Below are positions 45,978-56,050 of a stretch of DNA of 64,000 bases, in pieces; within the stretch, counting starts at the first letter, position 1, and each line of letters opens with the position of its first letter. Under the pieces are notes generated by a model. It made no database searches. It was not told the DNA's origin and worked only from the letters and a program-made list of their open reading frames with translations. The translations under genes and the position numbers were made by a program. The DNA comes from Rickettsia rickettsii. Its GTDB lineage: Bacteria; Pseudomonadota; Alphaproteobacteria; Rickettsiales; Rickettsiaceae. Location of the stretch: positions 682,001 to 746,000 of the forward strand of contig NZ_CP018914.1 of assembly GCF_001951015.1 (NCBI RefSeq), in the 5' to 3' direction.

Positions 45978-46897
45978 GTCTTTAGTACACCAATAAAATA
46001 ATTCATCTCTTTTGTTGTTTAAATATTTATAAGCTATTAATTCTAAGAATACATAATGCTCAAAAGATTTACCAGCATCAAACCCTGTCATTTCCTGATA
46101 TTCATATTTCCTTAGGTAAGTTGCTAAGTGCGGTATCGAAAAGGTAAAATTTAGGCATTTCCGTAATAATTCGCCTTTTGCTAAGTGATCTATACGGATA
46201 AAGATGATATCCTAAATATATATCTTCTAATATTTCAAGATATGTTCTAACGGTTTTTGCATCAACACCGCAATCTCTTGCTATATTACTATAATTTATC
46301 ATCTCATCGTTTGAAATGCCTATAATCTCTAGAAACCTTGCAAGTGCTTTGCGTTTTCTTAAATTTGCTTCACAAACTGTACTTCAGGTAAAATATAGTC
46401 ATATCAATAGGACGCAAGATATTTATGAAGCTTTTTTGATGCAATATAATGATCAGGTATTAGTCCATGATTAAAAATTTTATGCCAATCAAGCTCTTTT
46501 ATCTCAGAATAGCATAGAGCAGCAAAAACATATATCTCCAAGCTCTTCTGCCAAGTAAATTGCTACCTGTTGATTTTAAGCGCCTAGTACTGGAGCAGCA
46601 AAGGATAAATTGTAAAGCTTTATTAGATTCTATTAAATAATGAACCTTATAACAGTAAGGGGATTTTTTGCACCTCATCAATAATAATAGTTGAGATGCC
46701 GTCTTTTGACTTCAATTCTTCTCTTAAACGTTTAGGATTTTGAAAGTAAACTTTATAGGATATCAGCTTGTAATCAATCTATATATATCCGGAAAACGTT
46801 GTTTCAGATATGTTGACTTACCAGTTTTACGTGCTCCCCACAAAAAACAGGACTGTCCTTTTGATAATTCTAAGTCTAAAAATCTTTGTATTGTCAT
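45978..46897 (-). pseudogene. DUF4143 AAA ATPase, N-terminal part
   Basis: From ATG at 46897 the minus strand reads MTIQRFLDLELSKGQS then CFLWGARKTGKSTYLKQRFP (Walker A), later frames give TIIIDEVQKIP-like pieces, LQFILCCSSTRRLKSTGSNL, WRYMFLLLY, then MINYSNIARDCGVDAKTVRT, YLEILEDIYLGYHLYPYRSL, and TGFDAGKSFEHYVFLELIAY, ending LFYWCTKD. The C-terminal remainder is at 7343-7516. Several frameshifts are present besides the break. The break is exact at 45977/45978. Confidence 0.75.
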
Positions 46898-46967
46898 GAT
46901 AATATCTTGCAAATTGAGATATTTTAGAGGTTATCTGTAAATAAATTGTAATTAGCAAGTAAAGAGC

Positions 46968-47050
46968 TTTTTTAGCAAAAATTGATAAGATTTTTGATAG
47001 GGTGTTATTCATATTTCAAAAAAATCTTATAATGTGCAGCAAAAAAGAAT
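46968..47050 (+). repeat. 83-bp dispersed repeat, copy 2
   Basis: TTTTTTAGCAAAAATTGATA, AGATTTTTGATAGGGTGTTA, TTCATATTTCAAAAAAATCT and TATAATGTGCAGCAAAAAAG match the copy at 37768-37851 with a few substitutions. Both lie in non-coding AT-rich DNA. This one separates the ATPase remnant from hemC. Confidence 0.6.
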
Positions 47051-47068
47051 TAAATTATCGATTAAAAT

Positions 47069-48124
47069 TTATTTACAGATAGCTTCTAACATCATTTTAG
47101 CGGCTTTTATGCCTGCTTCTGTTGAAGTTTTTATATTGGTAGTTTCGGTATGGAAAGTTATTTTACTGCCATCAAGGTTACCGAGCATAAAATTGGTTTG
47201 TATATTAGACATCTTCCCAAACTCTACTTCTAGGGGTAATTTGTACGTCAATCCGGTACTCGCATCTGTGCGATTGCTTTTGTACGCTGCGGTGGCAAGT
47301 GCTTCTGTGTTTCCTTCAAATACCTCCCTATAAGCGAGTTTGGAAAGATGTCTAGGATTTGCATCTAGATATTGTGAATAAGCAGCAATCGGGGTGCGGC
47401 AATTAGCATCTAGATACTCTAAAAATGCTCTTTCGGGTTTTATGAGCTCAAAAGTGGGAAGATGATTAATTTGGTTGCATATCTCAAGCATAGCATTATC
47501 ATCTTTTCTAATCTCAACTGCAATGACTCCCTGCCCTATACACGGTAACATCTGTGAATACTCTATCAAATGGCAATACTCCGGATTAAACACCTCTAAC
47601 CTTTTAAGACCTGTATATGCTAAAATTGTTGCGTCAACTTCGCCGGTCATTAGCTTTTTTATTCTTGAATCAACATTCCCTCTAAAAACCGTTACCTTTA
47701 AATCCGGTCTTATTTTTTGGATAAATGCTTTTCTTCGTACTGCCGAGCTACCTATTACGGCATTTTGCGGCAGCTCTTCTATAGATTTATATTTTAGACA
47801 AACAAAAACATCTCTGGGGTCTTCACGTTCTAAAACAGCAGCTATTACTAGCGGTTCAGGTATTCTACCCGGTACATCTTTTAAAGAATGAACAGCTAAG
47901 TCAATTTTTTTATCAAGCAAGGCTTGCTCTATTTCCTTTAAAAATAAAGCTTTACCACCTATATCGTATAATGGTTTATTTTGGATTAAATCCCCGCTAG
48001 TAATAATCGGCACTATTTCACAATTGATATCAGGAAAAAATTGTTTGATTTGCTGAATAACTAAATTAGTGTGTATTAAAGCAAGTGGACTTTTTCTTGT
48101 ACCTATTCTGATAGAATTTGTCAT
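47069..48124 (-). CDS. hemC: Porphobilinogen deaminase
   Basis: HemC makes hydroxymethylbilane from four porphobilinogens with a dipyrromethane cofactor bound to the Cys in [13 protein letters not shown]. Other marks are [17 protein letters not shown] (2-18), [11 protein letters not shown] (about 79-89), [11 protein letters not shown] and [15 protein letters not shown], and [13 protein letters not shown]. 351 residues is slightly long, with a C-terminal extension past the usual 310. It is unlinked to hemD here; the stop of ldcA overlaps its start by four bases. Confidence 0.95.
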
Positions 48125-49107
48125 TTGTTTTCTACTATTTCAAAAGGGCTAGTAAAACTTAAAACATTACTGTTTATAATTACTTCATGATTCATAATAA
48201 CTGGATGATTTACTTCTCCATGCGCTATTCCTGCTGCTTTATAAGTTCCAATATTTTGAATATGATTTAAATAAAAACTTTTTATAGCTTGTTCTACAAA
48301 CTCATCCCCTTTAGTAAAATCACCAAAGATTATTGCCTTTATGCATTCAAATATACCGGTATTTTTTAATTGAACTAGATTACGATGTACGGCATAGGCT
48401 TTTTCATTAACGTCTTCAAGCAATAGAATTTTATTGTCATCCCCGTGGAAACGGGGATCCAGTATTATTTTTTCTGGATTCCCGCTTCCGCGGGAATGAC
48501 ATAAAGAAGCATAGGAATGAGAATGAATTTGCAAACCAGTACTAATCAATTGAGTTAAAACCGTTAAATTCCCGCCTGTTATTGTACCTGTTATATTTTC
48601 CTCACTAATTTTCTTTATAGGTATAAGTTGTATTTCACTCTTTTCTCCTTTAAGAACATTTATTATAGGCATAATATCCTGATTAGTAGGCGGTAGTAAC
48701 GAAGTTAACACTGAACCGTGAATAGTTGGGATATTATAATGGTTATTTAGTAATAAATGCAAAACGGTAATATCGCTATAGCCTATCAGGACTTTATCCC
48801 CTTTTGGTTCTATATTAAAACAATCTTCTACAAATTCACTGCATCCACATCCGCCACGAAAAGCCCAAATTATTTTAACCTGTTCATTTTCCATAGCTTC
48901 AAACATTCTTAACCTTTCCTCTTTAGAAGCAGCGAAAAAAGGCAATGCATCACCTGAAAAAATCTTATCATCTACTAAAGTTTTAAAACCATGCAACGCT
49001 AGTATTTTAATAGCTTCCTTTAATTTATCTTGTGCATCTAGACAGCTTGACGCCGGTTCTATAATTGATATAAAATCTTGTTGTTTATTAAAAATAATTT
49101 TTTTCAT
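48121..49107 (-). CDS. ldcA: L,D-carboxypeptidase (LdcA), with RPE insertion
   Basis: It releases the terminal D-Ala from recycled tetrapeptides (S66 family). The Ser nucleophile lies in [15 protein letters not shown] and then [14 protein letters not shown], with [13 protein letters not shown] and [16 protein letters not shown] at the C-terminal end supplying Glu/His. The start ATG at 49107 ([20 protein letters not shown]) is used because upstream codons are RPE-derived. An RPE fragment adds RGSGNPEKI and [10 protein letters not shown] near residues 202-224. It overlaps hemC by four bases and feeds the same cell-wall recycling as AmpG. Confidence 0.85.
48435..48502. repeat. RPE inserted in ldcA
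   Basis: The plus strand GTCATCCCCGTGGAAACGGG ... TTCTGGATTCCCGCTTCCGC then GGGAATGACAT is the ATGTCATTCCCGCG class with both arms kept in about 68 bases. It keeps the host frame, adding a loop between the two catalytic halves. Confidence 0.75.
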
Positions 49108-49117
49108 AATAATGTAA

Positions 49118-49209
49118 TACCGTGGCCCTGCCACGGTATCCGGTAAAAATGTTAAAAAATGCGTGTTATAAGTTGTTTTTTGGATACCGTGGCGGGGCAC
49201 GGTATGACA
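49118..49209. repeat. RPE (TACCGTGG...CCACGGTA class) upstream of ldcA
   Basis: TACCGTGGCCCTGCCACGGTATC and the right end GGATACCGTGGCGGGGCAC with GGTATGACAG form inverted GC-rich ends. The related TACCGTGG tract lies at 57005. It lies in what an over-long ldcA frame would encode. Confidence 0.65.
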
Positions 49210-49254
49210 GCAAACAGTACTGTATTCCTGTGCTCAACGGAATGACATTTTCAA

Positions 49255-51416
49255 TTACAAAGGCATCGTAAAAATAAAAGTAGTCTTTCCCTGTTTATCG
49301 TTTTCTGCCCAAATTTTTCCGGCGTGCAGTTCTATTACTTTCTTACATAATGCAAGTCCTACTCATCTACCTCCTGCCGTACGTGTTTTAGAGCTTACGA
49401 CAAATACACCGAATATACTCTGCAATTCCTCTTTCAGTACTCCTATTCCATCGTCTTTTATACTATAAAACAAGATATTATTTTCTTGCATGTGTAGATC
49501 AATTTTTATTATTCCCTCACTACAATAGCTGATAGCATTTATTATTAGATTATCGAATGTGTGTTTAATATAATGAGGATCACAGTTAAAATTGAAAAGA
49601 ATATAATTATTATATTCTTTTCAATATCAGATACAAAATTTAAGATTTTGCCGTTTAGATATAATTTCTTACATATTTTAATCCTTTCATGTAGCAATTC
49701 GCTTGAGTTTATATCTTTTTTATTGAGTGCATCATTAAGACTGGATAATTTTGAAAAATCTAGAATATTATTTATCAAGCTATTTAATTTAATAGAGCTT
49801 TTAGCTATAACCTCTACTGCATTGCGACGCTGATCTTCATTAAATTTATCATAATTAGCCCATAAGGTTTCACCAAGGCTAATAATACCGGTTAGCGGCG
49901 TATTGATTTCATGGTTTATATTACGTAAGAACTCATGTTTCAAATCAAGTAACTTCTCTAATTCCTGCTCTCTATAATTAACTCTATTACCTAAAGGAGT
50001 ATTTTTTAGGTTAACTAATTTTTCTTGCTCCTGCCTTGGTTTTAAGCATACTATTAAAAGGCTACTAAATAAGGTTAGGAATATACTACCTTGAATTGAA
50101 AACTACCTATGCTAATTAATAACTTCTCATCCATAAAATATTTATAAAGCTCTATACTAGCAAACGTAACGGTCATAAGTAGTAAAGTAGCTTGCCACCT
50201 GAATATCGTTGCAACTATAAGTAGGTTAATTATCAAACACATTAATTGCAGTTGATCAAAACTAACTTGATATAACAAGTAAACTACCGAAAAATATTAA
50301 TATAACGAAAGTAGCCACAAACCAAGATAAAGATATAATATAATTCTTTTGAAACTTTAAAGACCATAAAGGATAAGTAATTAATATTGCAGCAGTTATA
50401 AGTGTGGTATGGTAAATAATATTATATATCTCCAAATGGTTCATTATTCTGCTACCTGATGTGATATATAAAGATGAGAACATCGATATTAAAATAAATA
50501 TACCGACATAACTATAAGTAATTTCTTGATTTGGTAGGGTACTTTCCCAATATTTAAAGATGTTAAAATTCTTAAGATCACGAAATAAAGTCAAACCTTT
50601 TCTTTCTCTCTCTTGCCTGATTATTTTAACGGTTAGCGGCTCTTTTAAAGAACTAAACCCTCCGGGTTGCTTTAAAATATAATGGCTTCCAAGAAAAAAG
50701 AGTAAATTTACAATAGTTGCGGATAGTATCGGATAAATACCTAGAACTGCTCTTAAAGAAAATATTTGCCACAATATAATAGTTAATATTGCAGTAATCA
50801 TAACGATAAAAAAACTTTTAGCACTTGATTTAAAACCGTATATTAACAAAATTAACGGCAAAGTGATTAGCGGTAAATAGATGCTAGTCAATAATAAAAA
50901 TAGATTTATTAAATCTTTAGTGTAGAGCGATATAATAAAACCTATTAATCCTATAGTAATTGCGGTTATATAATTATAATTTAATGAAGCTTTTTTAATT
51001 ATGTCATTAGTAAAAGTTACCACTGCAACGTTAATATAAGAGTTTGTACTTGCGATTATCATTGCCATAATAACGCCGACTATTAACCCCTTAAATCCTA
51101 TATAACTTTTAATGATTCGTAAAAACAATTCATTGGTGTTAACTACCGGATCTTGAGACAATAATAATATAACGCTACCGAATATACTAGGTAATAAGTA
51201 CAATAATCCGTCCGTATATATTCTTGAATTATCGATTAAAAAAGTACTAGTACTGATCCAAGTAGCAATAAGAGTTGCGACTATTGTACCTGTAGAAAAA
51301 TTCCTTGTTCCTATCGCATATTCGCAAATATTTTTTATATTTGTGATATTTAGAAGTCCAACTAGCAAATTAATCGCTAAAAAGCTAGTAAAAATAAGGA
51401 GATCTATATTTGGCAT
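49255..51416 (-). pseudogene. Symporter-domain sensor histidine kinase, broken
   Basis: The N-terminal part is open from 51416 to 50262 (384 codons) with about 11 transmembrane helices, beginning LLIFTSFLAINLLVGLLNIT and containing IATWISTSTFLIDNSRIYTD, an SSS (sodium:solute symporter) layout. The frame then breaks near 50270, near 50080, near 49570, and a stop replaces a Gly in GGR-x-VGLALCKK near 49360. The C-terminal pieces are a histidine kinase: HEFLRNINHEINTPLTGIIS (H-box), HTFDNLIINAISYC (N-box) and TFIFTMPL at the end. This is a CbrA-like fused sensor. It cannot signal now, although the transporter half might be made. Confidence 0.7.
49591..49625. repeat. Perfect 35-base palindrome inside the kinase remnant
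   Basis: ATTGAAAAGAATATAAT-T-ATTATATTCTTTTCAAT has two 17-base arms and a one-base centre. It creates mirror open frames on both strands, both reading EKNIIIIFFSI. It is AT-rich, unlike RPEs. It sits where the kinase loses its frame between the H-box and N-box parts, so it may be the mutation that broke the gene. Confidence 0.65.
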
Positions 51417-51541
51417 AGATTTAAGTTATAGGGATTTTCTATGCAAATAATAATAAAGATAAAAAAAGAAACAAACAATATTTTTGTGGAGTTAAAAAAG
51501 TATGTCATTCCTACGAATACACATGGGTGTCATAAGACTCG

Positions 51542-51645
51542 ATGTCATTCCCGCGGAGGCGGGAATCCAGTACTTCAAAACTTTTTAAAAGATTTTTTTT
51601 AAAGCTCGCTTTATGCTGAAATTCCTGCTTCTGCGGACATGACAT
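51542..51645. repeat. RPE upstream of the broken symporter-kinase
   Basis: ATGTCATTCCCGCGGAGGCG, GGAATCCAGTACTTCAAAAC and the right end CTGCTTCTGCGGACATGACAT define a diverged ATGTCATTCCCGCG class copy. A second motif, GCCATGCAATAAGGCCGCTT with AGCTAGGAATGAAAT, follows at 51653-51690. Confidence 0.7.
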
Positions 51646-51699
51646 AAACGAGCCATGCAATAAGGCCGCTTTTAGCTAGGAATGAAATACAACACTCAT

Positions 51700-53093
51700 T
51701 TTTATTCATAAAGATTAAACTGCTACTGCCCTGACCTAATGATGCTACAGTATAATCGTTATTATACCAAGTTGTGTACTCATCAAGTGCATTATGACAA
51801 TCATTGTCATCAACTATAGCTGTTTTTTTCTCTTCTCATACATCTGCTGCCGTTTTTATTACCTACCATCTTGATACTTGGATCAAACTGTGGCTTGTTT
51901 CCTTTATTTAATAATGCTTTTAGAGTTGGCAGTTTTGGGTTGCTAGCATTATACTTTTGAATTATTTAAAAATAATCTATGGCTAGGAGCAGCTGCATCT
52001 TGAGTACACTGAAGATTTACATTACCGCCATTTTTTATTAAAGTTTCTACGATTTTAGTAGCGTTATAATCGCTATACCAATCAAGTGGTGTTTTACCAC
52101 TCTTATCATAGAAATTTACATCAGGTTTTGTATGCGTATTTTTATGCATTTTTCTAAGAAGTTTTACTATTTTTTCTATTATAGGCTCAGCTAAAGATTT
52201 CAGTTCTTTAAAATTGTTGATTAACAATGTTTTTGCTTGACCGGATGCTTTTGAAATATCTTGTTTAATAGACCATATTATATTACCAAGCGTAGCAATC
52301 ATATTATTACCGCCGGTAGAATTTTCAAGGTTACACTTTCCTAATGTTTTTTCTACTAATTCCTTTACATTCATTATTAAAGTTTTAAAACCTGCTTGAG
52401 CTAAATATTTATGACCGTTATCAGACATTTTAGATATTGTATTTTGTATTTGTAAAGTACCGGTAGCTAATAAATTTAATATATTATTTGCTTCAAGCGA
52501 AGGATTAACACCAAATTTCACTAGATTCTCAATTATTTTATAATATTTATCCATTTGAGTTTGAAATAAACTTATATTTTGATTACTCGGATTATTAGTA
52601 ATAAGCGGATATTTATTGTAGAATATAAAGCAATATGATTATCTTGACCAAGATCATTAATATCTAAACCTAATTGTGTAAATTTTTCAATTTGTGTCTT
52701 ACGGAAATCATCAGAAATATGCGACTCCATAGCAACACGGAAAAAATTATGAATTTGTGCTTTCTCAGTTGAAACAAATTTTGCCATAAGTGCAGGGTTA
52801 TGATGAAATACATCAATAACATTGGAGCTATTACTCCAAATACCCCATTCAAGTATAGTATTACCGTTTGTATCTTTCTTATCCCAATTAGTGTCAGGGA
52901 TGAGGATCATTCTGTTTAATATCTGTACAGCAATATTTTCTAAAACATTTTTAACATTCTAATCTTATTGTTGAGGTATTAAACTACAAAGAGCTTCAAA
53001 AATATTAAGTTTGTTGTTAACATTAGTTCTGCTTAATATAGCCGGTATTAATTTTATGTTTCCTAAAGTTAATAATTGAAAAGATGTATACAT
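51700..53093 (-). pseudogene. Ankyrin-repeat protein remnant
   Basis: From ATG at 53093 the frame reads MYTSFQLLTLGNIKLIPAIL to IFEALCSLIPQQ, then in-frame TAA and TAG, then MILIPDTNWDKKDTNGNTIL, EWGIWSNSSNVIDVFHHNPA, INDLGQDNHIALYSTI, a shift, and MDKYYKIIENLVKFGVNPSL, NFYDKSGKTPLDWYSDYNAT, KIVETLIKNGGNVNLQC. The last block has the ankyrin TPLDW, LIKNGGNVN signature. The gene was several hundred codons long and is broken by two stops and two or more frameshifts. Ankyrin proteins in Rickettsia often act on host cells. Confidence 0.65.
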
Positions 53094-53215
53094 AAAAGTC
53101 TCCAATTTATATTAATTTTTTATAAAAAATACCATGAAATATGGTTTGTGTCTAATTATAATAATACATGAAAACTTGATAAATGTCAAGTAATTATTAA
53201 AAAATTAACTATTAT

Positions 53216-54223
53216 TTAATACCAAGGTGCGAGAGATAAGTTGATTTTAATCCCTTTAACGGTAACATCAGCTTCTTTATCGGCAAGATATTTTTCTTCT
53301 CTGATTAAGGCGATTGCTTTATTGTGATAACTTGAGCATATTACGCCGATTTTATTGTTATCTGCGAGTATTTCTGCATCTTTAACTAATGAAGATAAAT
53401 CTTCATCTGCTGTAATTTTATATATCTTTTTTCTTATAACTCCTTGATATTTAGCCCTTGAAATCACTTCCTGCCCGACATAACAACCTTTATCAAAACT
53501 AATTGCATTTAACTCCTCAGCACCATACATATTTGGAATAGATTTATCTGTGATTAAATCTTCCACACCATCTATTATTGCAAAATTATATTTATCTTCT
53601 AGGTATATTGGATTCCCGTTTTCACGGGGAGATGTTGTTGAGGGGGGCGGTTCCCCCTCTATCACCCTGTGGCTTGACCACGGGATCCAGTCTTTTTTAA
53701 TTATTGTCTGGATACCGCACAGCGGTATGACATCGAGCTTATTTATTGAGCGGAAACCAAGCTTAGCATAACGAGGATCACGAACCGTAATTAGCGAGTC
53801 TATATCTAATTTTTGAAGTGAGTAGATAACTTTATATTCGTTACTACAATCTATTACTTGTATTTTTGAGCGAAATTTATAGAAGTTTAAATACTCTATC
53901 AAAGCAGCTTTATTACTTTTATCAATATCAAGGTAAATTTCTTCAGGGTTATGAACATACACGAAAAAATCAAATAAATATCTTCCTTGATTATTAAGCA
54001 AATAAGTATAGCAATAATTATAGTCAATTGATTTGGACTCGCCTACTGCGTTACTCGTCGTCTCGCCTATTATTATAGGCTTCGCTCCTCGCTCCTTGTA
54101 TCCGAATTCAACTGAATTGACTATACTCTTACAAATATCGTTAGTAATGAGATTTTGTAGGAACTTTACGGAATCGAAACCTATTATTTTGATAACTTCT
54201 CTATTACTTAATATTTCATACAT
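53216..54223 (-). CDS. ygfZ: YgfZ/GcvT-like folate-binding Fe-S protein with two RPE insertions
   Basis: The hallmark K-G-C-Y-V-G-Q-E motif is present (SFDKGCYVGQEVISRAKYQG, about residues 243-262). YgfZ/IbaG-type tetrahydrofolate-binding proteins aid [4Fe-4S] assembly and radical-SAM enzymes. The N-terminal MYEILSNREVIKIIGFDSVK and YLLNQGRYLFDFFVYVHN fit. Two insertions lengthen it: RPE1 at residues about 33-68 (EFGYKERGAKPII, ESKSIDYN) and a second repeat at about 162-205 (SHRVIEGEPPPSTTSPRENG). The total is 335 residues, close to 255 without them. The frame is intact. Confidence 0.8.
   Translation of the reverse strand: MYEILSNREVIKIIGFDSVKFLQNLITNDICKSIVNSVEFGYKERGAKPIIIGETTSNAVGESKSIDYNYCYTYLLNNQGRYLFDFFVYVHNPEEIYLDIDKSNKAALIEYLNFYKFRSKIQVIDCSNEYKVIYSLQKLDIDSLITVRDPRYAKLGFRSINKLDVIPLCGIQTIIKKDWIPWSSHRVIEGEPPPSTTSPRENGNPIYLEDKYNFAIIDGVEDLITDKSIPNMYGAEELNAISFDKGCYVGQEVISRAKYQGVIRKKIYKITADEDLSSLVKDAEILADNNKIGVICSSYHNKAIALIREEKYLADKEADVTVKGIKINLSLAPWY
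53608..53738. repeat. Second RPE-type insertion in ygfZ
   Basis: TGGATTCCCGTTTTCACGGG, then GTTGTTGAGGGGGGCGGTTC with CCCCCTCTATCACCC, GTGGCTTGACCACGGGATCC and GGATACCGCACAGCGGTATG with ACATCGAG make a mixture of two palindrome classes. It is in frame and GC-rich compared with the gene. Confidence 0.65.
54019..54126. repeat. RPE1 inserted in ygfZ
   Basis: ATAGTCAATTGATTTGGACTC, GCCTACTGCGTTACTCGTCG, TATTATTATAGGCTTCGCTC and CAACTGAATTGACTATACTC form a complete RPE1 of about 108 bases, the best preserved copy in the window. In frame it encodes NSVEFGYKERGAKPI and TTSNAVGESKSIDY. Confidence 0.8.
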
Positions 54224-54296
54224 AATTATAATATTATTGACTTTATAGGTTCCTAACTACTATACTCTAAATTTATATAAATTAAACTTAATAATC

Positions 54297-55127
54297 ATGA
54301 GATGTTCATCTTACTGTACTGCTTCCGAATATAAGATGAGTGATCTAGTGACTAATTTAAAAAAGATTGGTCTTGAACCTCAACATTTTGACGATGTTTT
54401 ATATATTCGGAAAGAGATAAATAAAGATTCTGATTTTATAGAGATATTTTTCTTTCCGTTTGGTTGTGTAACTATTTGGGGCGGCGATGAAATTCAAGAA
54501 AAAATAGTTTTAAGCGATACTGATTTAGTACCAGTAAATAAGCTTAAAGAGCCGGTATCCGATTATATTTATTTTGAATATAATACGGAAGTCAAGAAAA
54601 CATTTATTGATGAAGAAAAAAATAAAATAATCTTAGCAGATAAATCAGTTTTTGTTAAACTTTCTATTTCCCATGCTCTTGCACAATCGGTTAAACTTAG
54701 CGTTCTTGAGCAATCTGTTAGTAACTTGATTGTTCAAACAACCCCTATACAACAGGAACTAGCTAGAACCGGTAGCGTATCGCTTTCTAAAAAGGAGATA
54801 TTACAGCAAATAGGTATATTATTTAACGAGCGTTATTCAATCAGTTTGCATAGCGATATATTCGATACTCCAGAATTTTTTTGGCGTCGTCCGAGTTATG
54901 AGCCTCTATATCTCATGACAGCAGAGTTTCAAGACATAGAAATACGGCAAAATATAATGAATCATCGTCTTAATATGATTCACGAGCTTTTAGACATTCT
55001 TTCAAACGATCTTAATTATAAACATTCCACCAAACTTGAGTGGATTATTATTATTTTAATCGGTCTTGAAGTGGTGCTGTCGTTATCTCATACTAATCTT
55101 TTCTTAAAAATTATCGGAGCTTTATAA
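54297..55127 (+). CDS. RMD1/YagE family (DUF155) protein
   Basis: The start MRCSSYCTASEYKMSDLVTN matches the RMD1/YagE family start (R-C-[TS]-[AS]-Y-C-T-A), so 54297 is preferred over the inner Met at 54336. FGCVTIWGGDEIQEKIVLSD (about 56-75) is typical. The C-terminal helices ELLDILSNDLNYKHSTKLEW and IIIILIGLEVVLSLSHTNLF carry one transmembrane segment. The yeast relatives act in mitochondria and meiosis; a bacterial role is unknown. 276 residues, complete. It is followed after ten bases by rnd. Confidence 0.85.
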   Translation: MRCSSYCTASEYKMSDLVTNLKKIGLEPQHFDDVLYIRKEINKDSDFIEIFFFPFGCVTIWGGDEIQEKIVLSDTDLVPVNKLKEPVSDYIYFEYNTEVKKTFIDEEKNKIILADKSVFVKLSISHALAQSVKLSVLEQSVSNLIVQTTPIQQELARTGSVSLSKKEILQQIGILFNERYSISLHSDIFDTPEFFWRRPSYEPLYLMTAEFQDIEIRQNIMNHRLNMIHELLDILSNDLNYKHSTKLEWIIIILIGLEVVLSLSHTNLFLKIIGAL

Positions 55128-55136
55128 ATAGCTTCT

Positions 55137-55982
55137 ATGCAAATTATCGATAATCAAAAAATATTAGAAGAATTTTGTAACCGGTTAGCAAATAAGGCAT
55201 GCTTAAGCATAGATACGGAATTTGAGCGTCGCTATACTTATTATGCTCAGCTTAGTATAATTCAAGTTAAAGCAGAAGAATATTGCGGAATAATTGATGC
55301 ATTAAGCAATTTAGATCTGAATATTTTTAATAAGCTGCTTGCAGATAATAATATTACTAAAATATTTCATGCTCCTCGTGAAGATTTAGAGATTTTCTAT
55401 AATTTATTTAAAACACTACCTGCTAATGTTTTTGATATACAAATTGCAGCAAATATTTGCGGATTCGGTAAACAGCTAAGCTATGATGACCTTTGCTATA
55501 AGCTAATCGGTATTACTATCGATAAAACCCACCAAAAATCTCACTGGCTAAAACGCCCTATTACTAGTGATATGTTAAATTATGCAATGTTAGACGTGGA
55601 GTATTTGTATAAGATATATAAAGAGTTAAATAATATAATTGTTAGAAATAATTTAACTAATAAATATCAAACTACTCTTAGTGCTTTATTAGATGTGAGA
55701 AATTATAAGGTTGAGCCGAAAGATGCTTGGAAAAAAATAAAATATGGAAGTGATGATAAGAGTTTTAATCACAAAATTCAAATGCTTGCAGCTTATCGTG
55801 AAGAGAATGCACAAACTATAAATATTCCTCGTAAGCATTTTATTTTAGATGAAGATTTAATAAAGCTTAGTAAATACCCGCCATTAAATCATAAGGATTT
55901 TAAAAATCTAAATTTAAAAAGCAAATATTTACGCAAACAAAAATATAAAGATGAAATAATAAGTTTGTGTAATAACTTATAA
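55137..55982 (+). CDS. rnd: Ribonuclease D
   Basis: A 3'-5' exoribonuclease for tRNA 3' processing, DEDDy family. Residues D26 and E28 lie in SIDTEFERR, a later D in IFHAPREDLEIFYNLF (about 83), and Y/D in LNYAMLDVEYLYKIYK (about 143-158). DIQIAANICGFGKQLSYDDL is the exo II block. A C-terminal HRDC-like region (AWKKIKYGSDDKSF onward) is short. 281 residues, shorter than E. coli's 375, as in alphaproteobacteria. It is ten bases downstream of the DUF155 gene. Confidence 0.92.
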   Translation: MQIIDNQKILEEFCNRLANKACLSIDTEFERRYTYYAQLSIIQVKAEEYCGIIDALSNLDLNIFNKLLADNNITKIFHAPREDLEIFYNLFKTLPANVFDIQIAANICGFGKQLSYDDLCYKLIGITIDKTHQKSHWLKRPITSDMLNYAMLDVEYLYKIYKELNNIIVRNNLTNKYQTTLSALLDVRNYKVEPKDAWKKIKYGSDDKSFNHKIQMLAAYREENAQTINIPRKHFILDEDLIKLSKYPPLNHKDFKNLNLKSKYLRKQKYKDEIISLCNNL

Positions 55983-56050
55983 GAAAAAAGCTATAAATCG
56001 AATAACTTGTAGCCTATTATGAATAGAAAAAATTAGCCAACTAATGTAAC

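Noticed and set aside
46740-46940. Plus-strand 66-codon frame over the ATPase start
   Set aside because: The minus strand carries the clear Walker A protein sequence in the same place.
49561-49833. 90-codon plus-strand frame in the kinase remnant
   Set aside because: It is the mirror of the kinase coding sequence, kept open partly by the palindrome at 49591.
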